NCBI RefSeq assembly: GCF_020614375.1
Contig: NZ_CP085333.1
Location: forward strand, 1 to 64,000
Direction: 5' to 3'
Length of the DNA: 64,000 nucleotides
From: Haladaptatus salinisoli
GTDB taxonomy: Archaea > Halobacteriota > Halobacteria > Halobacteriales > Haladaptataceae
The translations under genes and the position numbers were made by a program. Of this stretch, positions 1 through 7,548 are shown piece by piece. Each line of letters starts with the position of its first letter. Within the stretch, counting starts at the first letter, position 1. The notes below the pieces were generated by a model, which had not been told where the DNA came from, searched no databases, and saw only the letters and a program-made list of their open reading frames with translations.

Positions 1-44
1 GCTCCTCCATCGAATCGATCGAGAAACGACTGCCGACGACATGA
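1..44 (+). CDS. 3' end of an upstream gene (partial)
   Basis: Reading frame 3 is open from the window edge to a TGA at 42-44, encoding a short tail that ends in EKRLPTT. The stop overlaps the ATG at 41 of the next gene (ATGA), an arrangement typical of translationally coupled haloarchaeal genes. The product cannot be identified from 13 residues. The overlap is the main argument that this frame is coding. Confidence 0.35.
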   Translation, partial: SSIESIEKRLPTT

Positions 45-244
45 GCGTCATTGATCCGCCACCACTTGAGGTCTTCCAATCGTTCGAAACGCTCGACGCT
101 GGTGGCACGCAGTTCTCCATCGCTCAGCTCGAAGCGATCCAGGCGGTTCTCGCAAAGTACCATCATTCAATATGGTGGGAGGGAGAAGAATTGCAGCTAG
201 AACGCCTCCTCCATCGCGTCACAACGATACTTGAAGGAAATTAA
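41..244 (+). CDS. small hypothetical protein, 67 aa
   Basis: An acidic 67-residue protein with no membrane segment and no recognised motif. It begins with MSVIDPPPLEVFQ and has a predicted helical C-terminal half containing WWEGEELQLERLL. The ATG overlaps the stop of the preceding frame by 4 bp, so it is probably the last gene of an operon that enters the window from the left. It is followed by a hairpin at 290-355 and then by a convergent gene. The function is unknown. The coding call rests on the overlap, the acidic composition and the lack of a better competing frame. Confidence 0.5.
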   Translation: MSVIDPPPLEVFQSFETLDAGGTQFSIAQLEAIQAVLAKYHHSIWWEGEELQLERLLHRVTTILEGN

Positions 245-289
245 CTCCCATACCTACATCCTGAGTAACTGCCAGCTCACCGATACTGG

Positions 290-355
290 CCCCTCTCTAC
301 AGGCGGAGCGGGCCGAGTGCCTCTGAGTCACGCCCCGAGGCGGGTCACAGAGGGG
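290..355. terminator. hairpin between convergent genes
   Basis: CCCCTCT at 290-296 pairs perfectly with AGAGGGG at 349-355. An inner GCCTC (319-323) pairs with GAGGC (337-341). It lies between the end of the gene at 41-244 and the end of the convergent gene at 365-976, the expected place for a bidirectional terminator. No strong T-run follows, so the function is inferred. Confidence 0.4.
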
Positions 356-364
356 AAAGAGCAA

Positions 365-976
365 TTAGCGCTCTTCCTGTGCAAGCTGTAAGATCCACTG
401 CGTAAACGCCTCAGAGTCAATTGGGTCAATCTCTTCTTCGTTCTCGATCAGTGGAGAGAGCATGTCCCCTGCCGTGAGGAGCGAGAAGTCGAGATCCTTT
501 GTTGCCGGGAGAAGGAGATACGTTCGCTGTCCATTGTAGGTCGCTTCTTCTCGTTGAATTACTCCTGCTTCCTCCAGGCTGGTTGCGAGACGGCTGCCGG
601 TTCGGCTACTTACATCAAGTTCCTTCCACAGCTCGCTCTGGTAGATACCCTCTCGATCGGCAATGAGTGCTGCTGCACGTGTTCTGAGATCATCCGATGT
701 ATCTTGGGATACGTCTTTTGCGTGTTCGCTCTCTTTCTGGGTGGGGATAGGAGAATCCCCATTTGTCAGCTCTAGTAGATAGGTTCGGTGTCCATTACTC
801 GTTGTCTGCTCCCGTTTGAGGAGGTCCTTTTCCTCCAGCGAGGTTGCAAGACGGCTACCTTTGCGACTCGTTACATCGAGTTCCTTCCAGAACTCGCTTT
901 GGAGGAGCCCATCGCGAGAGCTGATTAGTTCGTATGCTCGTTGTTCGTCTGTAGTGAGATCATCAACTACGCTCAT
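365..976 (-). CDS. tandem winged-helix transcriptional regulator, 203 aa
   Basis: Two copies of one winged-helix unit lie in tandem at about residues 12-70 and 95-155. Each contains a SE(F/L)WKELDV helix followed by SR(K/T)GSRLATSLEE, then a wing ending in a NG(H/Q)RTYLL strand. The linker is acidic and Ser/Thr rich. A C-terminal stretch of about 35 residues ends in FTQWILQLAQEER. The units resemble MarR/Lrp-type DNA readers found as unannotated HTH proteins in haloarchaea. No ligand domain is visible, so it probably acts as a simple DNA-binding regulator. The ATG at 974-976 is the natural start. The target genes are unknown, and no operon partner lies upstream. Confidence 0.75.
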   Translation of the reverse strand: MSVVDDLTTDEQRAYELISSRDGLLQSEFWKELDVTSRKGSRLATSLEEKDLLKREQTTSNGHRTYLLELTNGDSPIPTQKESEHAKDVSQDTSDDLRTRAAALIADREGIYQSELWKELDVSSRTGSRLATSLEEAGVIQREEATYNGQRTYLLLPATKDLDFSLLTAGDMLSPLIENEEEIDPIDSEAFTQWILQLAQEER

Positions 977-1580
977 TCGCCTATCTGTCGCTAGGAGATC
1001 AACAAATAAATCTTCAGCGTATTATCGCACGCATTTCGGACGATCTGCTCACGTTCCACTTGTACTGCGAACTGAAACCAACAAAAAAGAAAACGACGCA
1101 AACGACGTGCGTTATTTGAGTATTCAGCCACGGGTCTCGTGCTGGAAGACCGTGATCGCGGTCTCACTGAGGAAGCGTTCGGCAATCACATGCGATTTTT
1201 GTAATGTGGGCCGCCATTTTTACTCGCGTTCGTACGCTCCCCTTCACTGATGCCCCCTTGGATTGTCCCAGCGTCCTCCAGCAACCGCACACGCAATCGA
1301 AAAGCTCTCCTCAGTTGTCCGTCGTGTGACCATGAAAGTCCACCAAGCGGGGATTGGCACATCTAGCAGAAATCCCTCTCAACAACCAATCGGCTATACT
1401 CCGTGTATCGGTGCCCCGGGTGTAACACGGTCATAACGGTGCGGCCTCACTTTCGCCAGACAGCATGAGCACAGCGGTAGGGATATTCGTCACCACTAGC
1501 AAAGTCAGCTCGTCTCGAATGGCGTTCCCGTTCTCAGTAATCTGGATGTAGTTTCTACTAATGGGGGCGAATGCGATTGT
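977..1580. other. gene-poor stretch with gene debris
   Basis: No complete gene is convincing here. On the minus strand, 1431-1578 is open and encodes 49 residues containing NYIQITENGNAIRDEL, which looks protein-like. It has no ATG and directly continues the frame of the small gene at 1581-1763 beyond its stop codon. Reading frames further left are interrupted. The stretch is best read as decayed coding DNA. Confidence 0.4.
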
Positions 1581-1763
1581 TCATCGCCATGCATCCAGTT
1601 CTGCTGCAGCTGCACTGTCGATCGCGATCCATGCATTGTCTTTCGTGATATCTGCAATGATCGCTGTCTCAGAGGTTTTCCCAGGGAGCGCCGTATCCAC
1701 CGCAAACACGACATTGGAGTCCAGATTCCCTGTGCCCAAGGTGCCGCTTTTTGAGTCGGTCAT
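1581..1763 (-). CDS. small haloarchaeal protein, 60 aa (DUF7556-like)
   Basis: A 60-residue acidic protein with the pattern VVFAVD...IIADITKDNAWIAI...LDAWR. Small proteins of this form (a short beta-rich domain with an IADI(T/S)xDxAWI signature and an LxxWR end) are common single-domain hypothetical proteins in Halobacteria, and from memory I would place it in DUF7556. The ATG at 1761-1763 is the only sensible start, and the gene is monocistronic. The role is not known. The identity of the motif is the main evidence, and the family label is recall rather than a search result. Confidence 0.6.
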   Translation of the reverse strand: MTDSKSGTLGTGNLDSNVVFAVDTALPGKTSETAIIADITKDNAWIAIDSAAAAELDAWR

Positions 1764-2208
1764 TATTCTTAGTTGCTGCTGGTGATTTGTCGGCTATTCT
1801 ACTTGCTTGGCTCTACTTCGAGTTCAAAATTACTGTGGCTATAAAAGGCAATTCTGACCGAATCGTCAAAACAACAGTACTATGCTAACGTACTGCACTA
1901 TTGCGTGTTTCCCACCGTTATTCCCTTGTGGTAGAATAATAGTTAGACACCGCTAACACGACGCTAATATCGGAAGAAATGTTCATTCAGTGGGTTGTTA
2001 GTTTTCTATTCCAGTAATGAGCACTGGTGCTGTACTTAGTATATGTCGTATTTAATATGCAATTTAAGAAATGTGAAGGTTGGAGACTCTTGGTAGGCTC
2101 ATCTGAAATTACTACGTCTAATGGTAGTTGTAATCGGTGATTACTACCTAATACCGCATTCAGACTACTCATAACAAAGTGTGATCTGGTCTTCTGCTAT
2201 GTCGCAAC
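1764..2208. other. AT-rich intergenic region
   Basis: About 445 bp of AT-rich DNA lies between a minus-strand and a plus-strand gene. It must hold both promoters. AT-rich tracts near 2035-2065 are possible TATA regions, but no single box or ribosome binding site is clear. No coding frame is supported. Confidence 0.4.
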
Positions 2209-3735
2209 ATGATGGAAACCAATAGACTTAGTGGGAAGGTTAATCGAAGAGGGTACCTAAAAGGAATCGCAGCAACCGGCATAGGCGCTAGCCTCCTTTC
2301 TAGCGCCTCTGGCCGCTCACGTGCCGCCTCGAATAATACTACGCACGTAGATGGGGACGATATCTTCCTCGTCTTCGGTGCTGATACGTCATCAACCGAC
2401 CTTGAATCGTGGGTCGAAAATAACAAATGTGACATCAAAGCAAATTCGCAACAATCCTCGGCGGAAGTCATCCAGTTTCAGGATGTCTCCCAGCTGAATA
2501 TCACTCAGCAGGGTGTGGCCGTTGCTATCTCCATTGATGGTGGTGAAGCAGACGCAATTCAGCGCACCTACCAGAATAATGAAAACACGCAGGCCGGGAG
2601 CGCACAGTCGATAAACGAATCGCAGGAAAAAGAGAAGCAGACATTCAAAGATGTCGGGAACGCATATGTAGTCTTCGCAGAAGAAACGAACTGCCGGGAA
2701 TTTTCTGGATGGGTCATCAGCGACGATGCATATCAGAGCGAGCAGTCTGCTGAGGCAACGGTCGACCAAGTGCAAGAGGTTGAGCAGGCTAACTATAGTA
2801 CCCAAAGTACTGCTGTCGCTATCTCGGAAGGCGGCAGCTATTCGCGGGCGTATCAACGGAGCTATCAGAAGAACAAGAACGTCCAGACTGCTGACGCGGT
2901 CGCAGCCAACGTTGGCAAAGGTGATTCTCAGAGTGCTGAATCGTCAGTTGAACAGTCCCAGACCGTTGATCAGTTGAACGCCAGCGAGCAGGGTGTCGCA
3001 ATCGCGATTGCTATTGGTGAGGGAAGCGTCGCAAAAGCTTGGCAGATTAGCTGCCAGTTCAATGTGAATAAGCAGCTTGCCACTGCCACGGCAGTTAACA
3101 TCGATCCGAAATCACTCAAGGAAGTCACTGCGAGCGCAAAGATGAAGGGTGATTTCTCGAAGAAGGATATGACGCATTCAAAAAATGGATCGGATCAGTC
3201 CAATATACAGACTGCGTCAGCCAATATCGAGCAGTTCCAAGAGGTTAGTCAACTGAACGTCAATGAGCAGAACACAGCCGTTGCCGTCGCACTTGATGAT
3301 AGTTCGGCGACGGCGACGCAAGTTAACTACCAGGCAAACCTCAATGCGCAGGTTGCCGAAGCAACTGCGCTAAATATTGATACAGGGCAGTACAAGGCGT
3401 GTAAGGTGATGAAGGGTACGGATATCAAAGGTGACGACTCCTGGGCGGTCGCATACGATAATGGCAAGCAGACTACTCAGCAGGCAGCTGACGTTGATAT
3501 TACGCAGGTTCAGTTTGTTGAACAGCTGAATGTCAATGAACAGCTCAGTGCTATTGCTTTCGCTATAAACGATGGCAATGCGACGGCAGAACAAGCTAAC
3601 TATCAAGTGAACACGAACGTTCAAAAAGCCGAAGCAGCTGCGGTTAATACGAGTGATAGTAAAAGTAATAATCGCAATAATGGGAGTGACAACCACAATA
3701 TGAGGAAAGCAGCGGGAATGATCCTCCGCACCTAA
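2209..3735 (+). CDS. Tat-exported Gln/Asn-rich tandem-repeat protein, 508 aa
   Basis: The N-terminus carries a twin-arginine signal (KVNRRGYLKG at about residues 8-17, then a hydrophobic stretch ending near SGRSRA), so export in folded form by Tat is expected. The mature part holds about five degenerate repeats of 60-70 residues. The core of each is Q-x-Q-x-V-x-Q-x-N-x-x-x-Q-x-x-A-(V/I)-A-(V/I)-A followed by A-x-Q-x-x-Y-Q-x-N-x-N-x-Q-x-A. Regular Q/N ladders and alternating Ala/Val strands suggest a beta-solenoid or curlin-like fold, as in secreted amyloid or adhesive fibres. That is inference from pattern, not a family match. No C-terminal anchor is seen. ATGs at 2209 and 2212 are both in frame. 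Confidence 0.8.
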   Translation: MMETNRLSGKVNRRGYLKGIAATGIGASLLSSASGRSRAASNNTTHVDGDDIFLVFGADTSSTDLESWVENNKCDIKANSQQSSAEVIQFQDVSQLNITQQGVAVAISIDGGEADAIQRTYQNNENTQAGSAQSINESQEKEKQTFKDVGNAYVVFAEETNCREFSGWVISDDAYQSEQSAEATVDQVQEVEQANYSTQSTAVAISEGGSYSRAYQRSYQKNKNVQTADAVAANVGKGDSQSAESSVEQSQTVDQLNASEQGVAIAIAIGEGSVAKAWQISCQFNVNKQLATATAVNIDPKSLKEVTASAKMKGDFSKKDMTHSKNGSDQSNIQTASANIEQFQEVSQLNVNEQNTAVAVALDDSSATATQVNYQANLNAQVAEATALNIDTGQYKACKVMKGTDIKGDDSWAVAYDNGKQTTQQAADVDITQVQFVEQLNVNEQLSAIAFAINDGNATAEQANYQVNTNVQKAEAAAVNTSDSKSNNRNNGSDNHNMRKAAGMILRT

Positions 3736-3736
3736 G

Positions 3737-3753
3737 CTAGTATTCAATACTAG
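3737..3753 (+). terminator. palindromic terminator hairpin
   Basis: CTAGTATT and AATACTAG flank a single C, giving a perfect palindrome that begins 2 bp after the stop codon of the repeat protein. Its position directly behind a monocistronic gene suggests a terminator or mRNA 3'-end structure. Confidence 0.5.
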
Positions 3754-3957
3754 TACTACAGATCAATAATTTACGTACATTGCGTAGTTCTTGATAATAG
3801 TTTTCTCGCTGATGTTCATAAAGGCAGTTATTGATACACGACGGCCTTGATCACTCATCACCCCACCAGCGTAGATGAAGAGTATAGTGGGTGATGTCGG
3901 TATTTCGTAGAGTTTGAAACCCCTATAACTAATACACTCACAGTGGTAATTGGTACC

Positions 3958-4068
3958 ATGGCAACACGCCAACGAAAAGTGTACCTCCGTCTAGTGTTGA
4001 CGATTCAATTACTCTCTTGGATTGGGCTTCTCGTGCTCGTCTGGATAGCTGCAAGTATTGTATTATAG
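3958..4068 (+). CDS. putative 36-aa membrane microprotein
   Basis: ATG at 3958 opens 36 codons ending in TAG at 4066. The product starts with a basic tail (MATRQRKVYLR) followed by about 25 hydrophobic residues (LLSWIGLLVLVWIAASIV). This is a classic positive-inside single membrane helix that ends at the C-terminus. It is short, so chance cannot be excluded, but the topology signal is clean. No partner gene is evident; the next gene is convergent. Confidence 0.45.
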   Translation: MATRQRKVYLRLVLTIQLLSWIGLLVLVWIAASIVL

Positions 4069-4089
4069 AATAAAAGCTGCGAGATCCAG

Positions 4090-4629
4090 TTACTCCCACC
4101 ACTGATCGCGCTCGGGGAAATGCACAGTACTCCACCCAGTCAGGGCTATCGAGACGCGCCCGTTGTACCAGTTTTTCGCCGCACCGTGAATGCACACTTG
4201 CTCACCTTCTTCCATCCAGGGGGCATCCGACGCTTTCCAGCTCGTGAACTTCGTTCGCCCACTCTCATCTTCGATAAGTCCAACTTGGGCAATGCTTGGA
4301 TTCGATGGCTTCCATAGCTGGGTGATCGTTCCTTTGATGCTCACCTCCTTCCGATTCACAACCTGTATATCCGCGATCGGAATCACCTGCCCAGGGGCTG
4401 CCCGCAATTCCTCGTACACCCTGACGACTGCACTCATCACGCCTGTCCCATTCACAACCTGTTCGGCCAATCGCCGACTGATCGCTGCTCGCGACCACCC
4501 ATCGAGTTTCTTCGTTAACCGCATCGCTTGCGTGTTCACTGCCGCCAGCTGCTCCTGAGCCAACTCCTCCAGCACCACGCGCCGTAGAGAATACTTCCTC
4601 CCGGGTTCTACGCGAGGTAAATCGGCCAA
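4090..4629 (-). CDS. RPA-like OB-fold DNA-binding protein, N-terminally short copy (179 aa)
   Basis: From about residue 20 (ELAQEQLAAVN) to the end (RDQWWE) this protein matches the last 160 residues of the 285-residue protein at 10413-11270. The shared part has a helical segment (KLDGWSRAAISRRLAE) and an OB-fold (VNRKEVSIKG, QVGLIEDESGRTKFTSW, KNWYNGRVSIALTGW), the layout of haloarchaeal replication-protein-A-like single-strand DNA binders. The first 19 residues are unrelated to the longer copy, so a recombination event probably removed its roughly 125-residue N-terminal part. Whether it is functional is uncertain. Confidence 0.7.
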   Translation of the reverse strand: MADLPRVEPGRKYSLRRVVLEELAQEQLAAVNTQAMRLTKKLDGWSRAAISRRLAEQVVNGTGVMSAVVRVYEELRAAPGQVIPIADIQVVNRKEVSIKGTITQLWKPSNPSIAQVGLIEDESGRTKFTSWKASDAPWMEEGEQVCIHGAAKNWYNGRVSIALTGWSTVHFPERDQWWE

Positions 4630-4711
4630 AACAGGTCCTCATAGAGTAGCGTAGGTTGGATATTCACAGTAATACTCATTAGGTATTACCCTGTAGTCAG
4701 TAACGAGGACG

Positions 4712-4999
4712 ATGCCACGTGTCACCACCAAAGGCCAGGTCACTATTCCGAAGGAGATTCGCGACGCACTCGGGATTGAGCCAGGTGACGAACTCGCCTT
4801 CGAGAAGACCGATTCCGGCTACATGATCCAGAAGGAAGAACCGACCACTGCGGAGGGCGACAACCCCTTCGAGAAGTATCGAGGGAGCGCCGAGACCGAC
4901 GAGACGATGCCCGAGCGGATGCGCCGGCTTCGCGGTGAATACCCCAGAGACGTCGACGACGAGACGGATGAAGACGCTAACTCAGAGGTTGACGTGTGA
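4712..4999 (+). CDS. vapB: AbrB/SpoVT-type antitoxin (VapB-like), 95 aa
   Basis: The first 45 residues form a swapped-hairpin AbrB DNA-binding domain (VTTKGQVTIPKEIRDALGI, then GDELAF). The acidic tail (FEKYRGS, then MRRLRGEYPRDVDDETDED) is typical of the toxin-wrapping part of VapB antitoxins. The gene overlaps the PIN toxin at 4996 by four bases (GTGA), so the two are translationally coupled. Such antitoxins bind their own promoter and are assumed to neutralise the adjacent ribonuclease. ATG at 4712 is the only good start. Confidence 0.88.
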   Translation: MPRVTTKGQVTIPKEIRDALGIEPGDELAFEKTDSGYMIQKEEPTTAEGDNPFEKYRGSAETDETMPERMRRLRGEYPRDVDDETDEDANSEVDV

Positions 5000-5487
5000 C
5001 GACGGCAGTCGACACGAACGCCTTGCTCGCATTACTCTACGAGGATGACTACGCCGACACCAGTGAAGCAGAGCTCCGGCGTGCCTACCAAGAAGGACGA
5101 GTCGTCGTCACGTCGGTCGTCTACGCCGAACTCGCGGCTGACGGGCATTTCGATACCGCGTCTGAACTCACTCAATTCCTGAAGGACTTCAGCATACAGC
5201 TTGTAGAGCCATCCGAAGCGGCCCTGTTTCGGGCTGGCGAACAGTTCCAACAGTACACCAAGAACCGACCTAATGGCCTCCAATGCCCCTCGTGTGGCAC
5301 GAAACAGATCGTCACCTGCGAGGAGTGCGGCGAAGATCTCGCCCCGCGCCAGCATATTGCCGCAGATTTCGTCATCGGTGGTCACGCTGTCGCTGACGCT
5401 GATGCACTCATTTCCTTCGACAATGCATTCTACCAGACGTATTTTCCGTCACTGACTGTTTCTCCCGAGTCAGCTACCCACGACTGA
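4996..5487 (+). CDS. vapC: PIN-domain ribonuclease toxin (VapC-like) with zinc-ribbon insertion, 163 aa
   Basis: PIN-fold acidic residues are visible: Asp6 in AVDTNALLALL, Glu45 in YAELAAD, Asp124 in AADFVIGGHA and acidic residues around 134-142 (DADALISFD). A C-x2-C-x7-C-x2-C ribbon (Cys 97, 100, 108, 111) is inserted between the helices before the last catalytic segment. VapC toxins cleave tRNA or rRNA; the target here is unknown. The start is GTG, overlapping the antitoxin stop. The last residues and the stop codon are encoded by an IS200/IS605-like terminal hairpin, so the native C-terminus may have been replaced. Confidence 0.85.
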   Translation: MTTAVDTNALLALLYEDDYADTSEAELRRAYQEGRVVVTSVVYAELAADGHFDTASELTQFLKDFSIQLVEPSEAALFRAGEQFQQYTKNRPNGLQCPSCGTKQIVTCEECGEDLAPRQHIAADFVIGGHAVADADALISFDNAFYQTYFPSLTVSPESATHD

Positions 5488-5556
5488 AGTTGTGGGCTTC
5501 CGCGCTGTTATCTGGATTGCAGGCGCTAAAACCCCGTCCGTCAGGGCGGAGAGGAG
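5469..5556. mobile_element. IS200/IS605-type terminus remnant
   Basis: CCCACGAC at 5478-5485 pairs with GTTGTGGG (5488-5495) around a short loop, followed by a second hairpin from CCGTCC and GGGCGG near 5535-5550. The string CTACCCACGACT...GTGGGCTT plus a CCCCGTCC/GGGCGG stem resembles ends flanking haloarchaeal tnpB (IS1341-like) elements, as I recall them. No transposase or tnpB frame is present nearby, so this would be a solo end or a deletion remnant. The boundaries are approximate. Confidence 0.5.
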
Positions 5557-5622
5557 TCACTGTGAAGGCAATGTTCATAGCGGCAGTTCTTATCCTCGTG
5601 AACGTTGGCTGGTCATCGGTCT

Positions 5623-6612
5623 CTATCCGGTTTGCGGTTCAAAGATGTTGGCGATACGAGCGATGATTGAGTTTCGTGCGGTTGGATCAGAGATGATTTC
5701 GTATTCACGTTGAAGCGTATCGTCTTTCGTCAACTGCAGAATCGTCACCTGATCATCGGTGATGAGCTGGTCGATATCTTCTCCGACGACCGTTCCAGAT
5801 GTCGTGACCACCATTGCATGTGCGTCCACGTCTACCGCGATCGCGAGAAGGTTTGTAATGTCACCCTCATCCGGTCGTTCGTGTACCGCAGCGACGACGT
5901 GGTCATTTAGTAGTTCGTCCTGCCCAAAGACGTGAACTGGAACCTCCTCGCCCGACCCATTAGTCACGGTCGTATCTATCTCCGTCCGCAGCGTTCTGTT
6001 TTGCAATGTCTCGGCGACCAACTGTCGTGCGGTTAATTGTTCTTCGATCCACTTTGCTCCCTGGTCTGTGAGATGGTATTGGTAGAGGATTCGTTCGGTT
6101 GCCCGTGTCGGTTGGGCGATAAGACGGCAGTCTCTGCACAGAAGTCGGTGTTTCGCTGTTTCGAATATCGTATCGCAGTTTTGGCAGAAATTTGCAGTCT
6201 CTGATTTCAAATAATCATGCGATTCGAGAACCATTTCACACTTTGGACAAACGACGCCGTCATCATCGACGAATTGGTCGTGTATCCCTTCGTAACCACA
6301 CTCGACATGACGATATCGCTCCGTCCGAATCGTCTCTGGAGAGTCACAAGACGGACAAGCGGACGTATACTGCATTCCCTTCGTCTCACAGTGAGGACAG
6401 ATATACTGTTTCTCTTGAAACTCTCGATGCAGCCGGTCTTGTTCTGCGAGCGTTTCCAACACTTCGAAGGTAGAGTCGTCGCGTTCGTCGAGGCGAGCTG
6501 TCGCTTCAGGATATGTGACCTCGCCTGTTTCGATGTCGACGGTCGGATAAATCCCATCCAACGAGTCCTCCCAGAGGTCGGTCATCAATCGGACTGTCCC
6601 CGGTGAAGCCAT
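5623..6612 (-). CDS. TackOD1-like multi-zinc-ribbon protein, 329 aa
   Basis: The central part carries repeated Cys pairs: CPHC and CPSC, then a C-GYEG turn, CPKC, CQNC and CRDC. This is the pattern of the metal-binding TackOD1 output domain found in haloarchaeal and thaumarchaeal regulators. The N-terminal about 60 residues (DIETGEVTYPEA) are typical of the same proteins. The C-terminal 150 residues are mixed alpha/beta with no motif I recognise. ATG at 6612 is preferred over an upstream TTG because a TATA-like box lies 21-30 bp before it, implying a leaderless message. A role in signalling or defence-linked regulation is inference. Confidence 0.65.
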   Translation of the reverse strand: MASPGTVRLMTDLWEDSLDGIYPTVDIETGEVTYPEATARLDERDDSTFEVLETLAEQDRLHREFQEKQYICPHCETKGMQYTSACPSCDSPETIRTERYRHVECGYEGIHDQFVDDDGVVCPKCEMVLESHDYLKSETANFCQNCDTIFETAKHRLLCRDCRLIAQPTRATERILYQYHLTDQGAKWIEEQLTARQLVAETLQNRTLRTEIDTTVTNGSGEEVPVHVFGQDELLNDHVVAAVHERPDEGDITNLLAIAVDVDAHAMVVTTSGTVVGEDIDQLITDDQVTILQLTKDDTLQREYEIISDPTARNSIIARIANIFEPQTG

Positions 6613-6632
6613 GCAGTGCAACAACAGTAACC

Positions 6633-6642
6633 AAATATTTAA
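6633..6642 (-). promoter_or_regulatory. TATA-like box for the zinc-ribbon gene
   Basis: TTAAATATTT on the minus strand lies 21-30 bp upstream of the ATG at 6612, the spacing expected for a leaderless haloarchaeal transcript. It supports choosing ATG 6612 as the start. Confidence 0.45.
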
Positions 6643-7151
6643 TTATCATCCAACTACTAACAGTACTATTAGATTAGTTGCATATTCTCTACCCAAGCGA
6701 ATTGCTGCAGTCAGTCGGTGATAGTTACAATGTCGTGACCAGAAAACGAAGTACAGAAAATGTCGATTTGGCGTTTGAGTCCCTGATCCAGTGTTCGATA
6801 GTGTTTCTAAGACTGTGCTGACGAATGATTCACGGAAGTCTTAATCGGGTGAAAACGGAGCCAGAGTCGAACCCGTGTGTCACCATGATCGCGGAATCGT
6901 CCACACAATTCGTGCCCTCGTTCGAAAAACCGCCACGTCATCGGATCAATTCACCTCTGTTCGGCTGCCGCGTGAGTATATGGTGCGTTTTTATAGCAAC
7001 CGCCGCTACCAGCGTCGGCTAATCACCGTGCTGGCTGTTCGCCGTCTCATCCAAGAGACAGACAAATTGGGCGGGCGGCAACGGCGAGGCATGCCGTACT
7101 CATCGCACCAGTCAAACAGTGAGAGAAGCCACCACGACTACCAAACCAGGT

Positions 7152-7258
7152 GGGACTGAAAGGGGGCCGGGCGCTCGATGCATTTCCGACGATGCAAGCA
7201 CCACAACGGAGTGAAGAACGCAGCGAGGCACGGACATCGAGTGCTCCGGGGCTTTCGG
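7152..7258. ncRNA. structured inverted-repeat element, copy A
   Basis: GAAAG (7158-7162) pairs with CTTTC (7252-7256). Inside, a G-run faces a G-run (7163-7166 against 7249-7251 region) as an unpaired internal loop. Next CCGG pairs with CCGG, and GCGCTCGATG (7171-7180) pairs with CATCGAGTGC (7235-7244) with one G-U. The same architecture with a different inner stem occurs at 11671-11794. Whether it acts as RNA or DNA is unknown, so the type label is provisional. Confidence 0.45.
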
Positions 7259-7548
7259 AGTGATCAATCACTCCCGCCTAGAACTCACTGACAGATTGCC
7301 ACCACTGGCAGCTGCTGTAGTAGCAGTTCGCACAGAATACCGGCCATGTCCCTGACAGCCAGCAATCAGACAAGAGGCACTGAACTACTGTTCCACAACC
7401 GGACATAGCGATCGCGATCAGTCCCGACAAACTGAACAAGATACAGGTAGTTCCTGTTTTGTTGTCTCTACAGCGAAACCGAAAACCAATTACGGACGTC
7501 CGCTCAGAACAACTATTTACACATCGACGTCGTCTGGCCACAGAATGC

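Larger units (their letters stand above)
6613..7548. other. 936 bp without a supported gene
   Basis: It contains the promoter of the zinc protein near 6640 and the structured element at 7152-7258. A plus-strand frame at 6875-7159 gives a basic peptide (REYMVRFYSNRRYQRRL) that is unlike the acidic proteins around it and has no family match. The stretch 6855-6905 has a tRNA-like T-arm word but no complete tRNA fold. Confidence 0.4.

Noticed and set aside
6855-6905. tRNA-like T-arm word (GGGTTCGACTC on the minus strand)
   Set aside because: The flanks do not form a T stem, anticodon stem or acceptor stem, so it is not a tRNA gene; it could at most be a fragment.
6875-7159. 94-residue plus-strand frame
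   Set aside because: The peptide is basic and Arg/His-rich, unlike the acidic proteins around it, and it runs into the structured element at 7152. No family is recognised.
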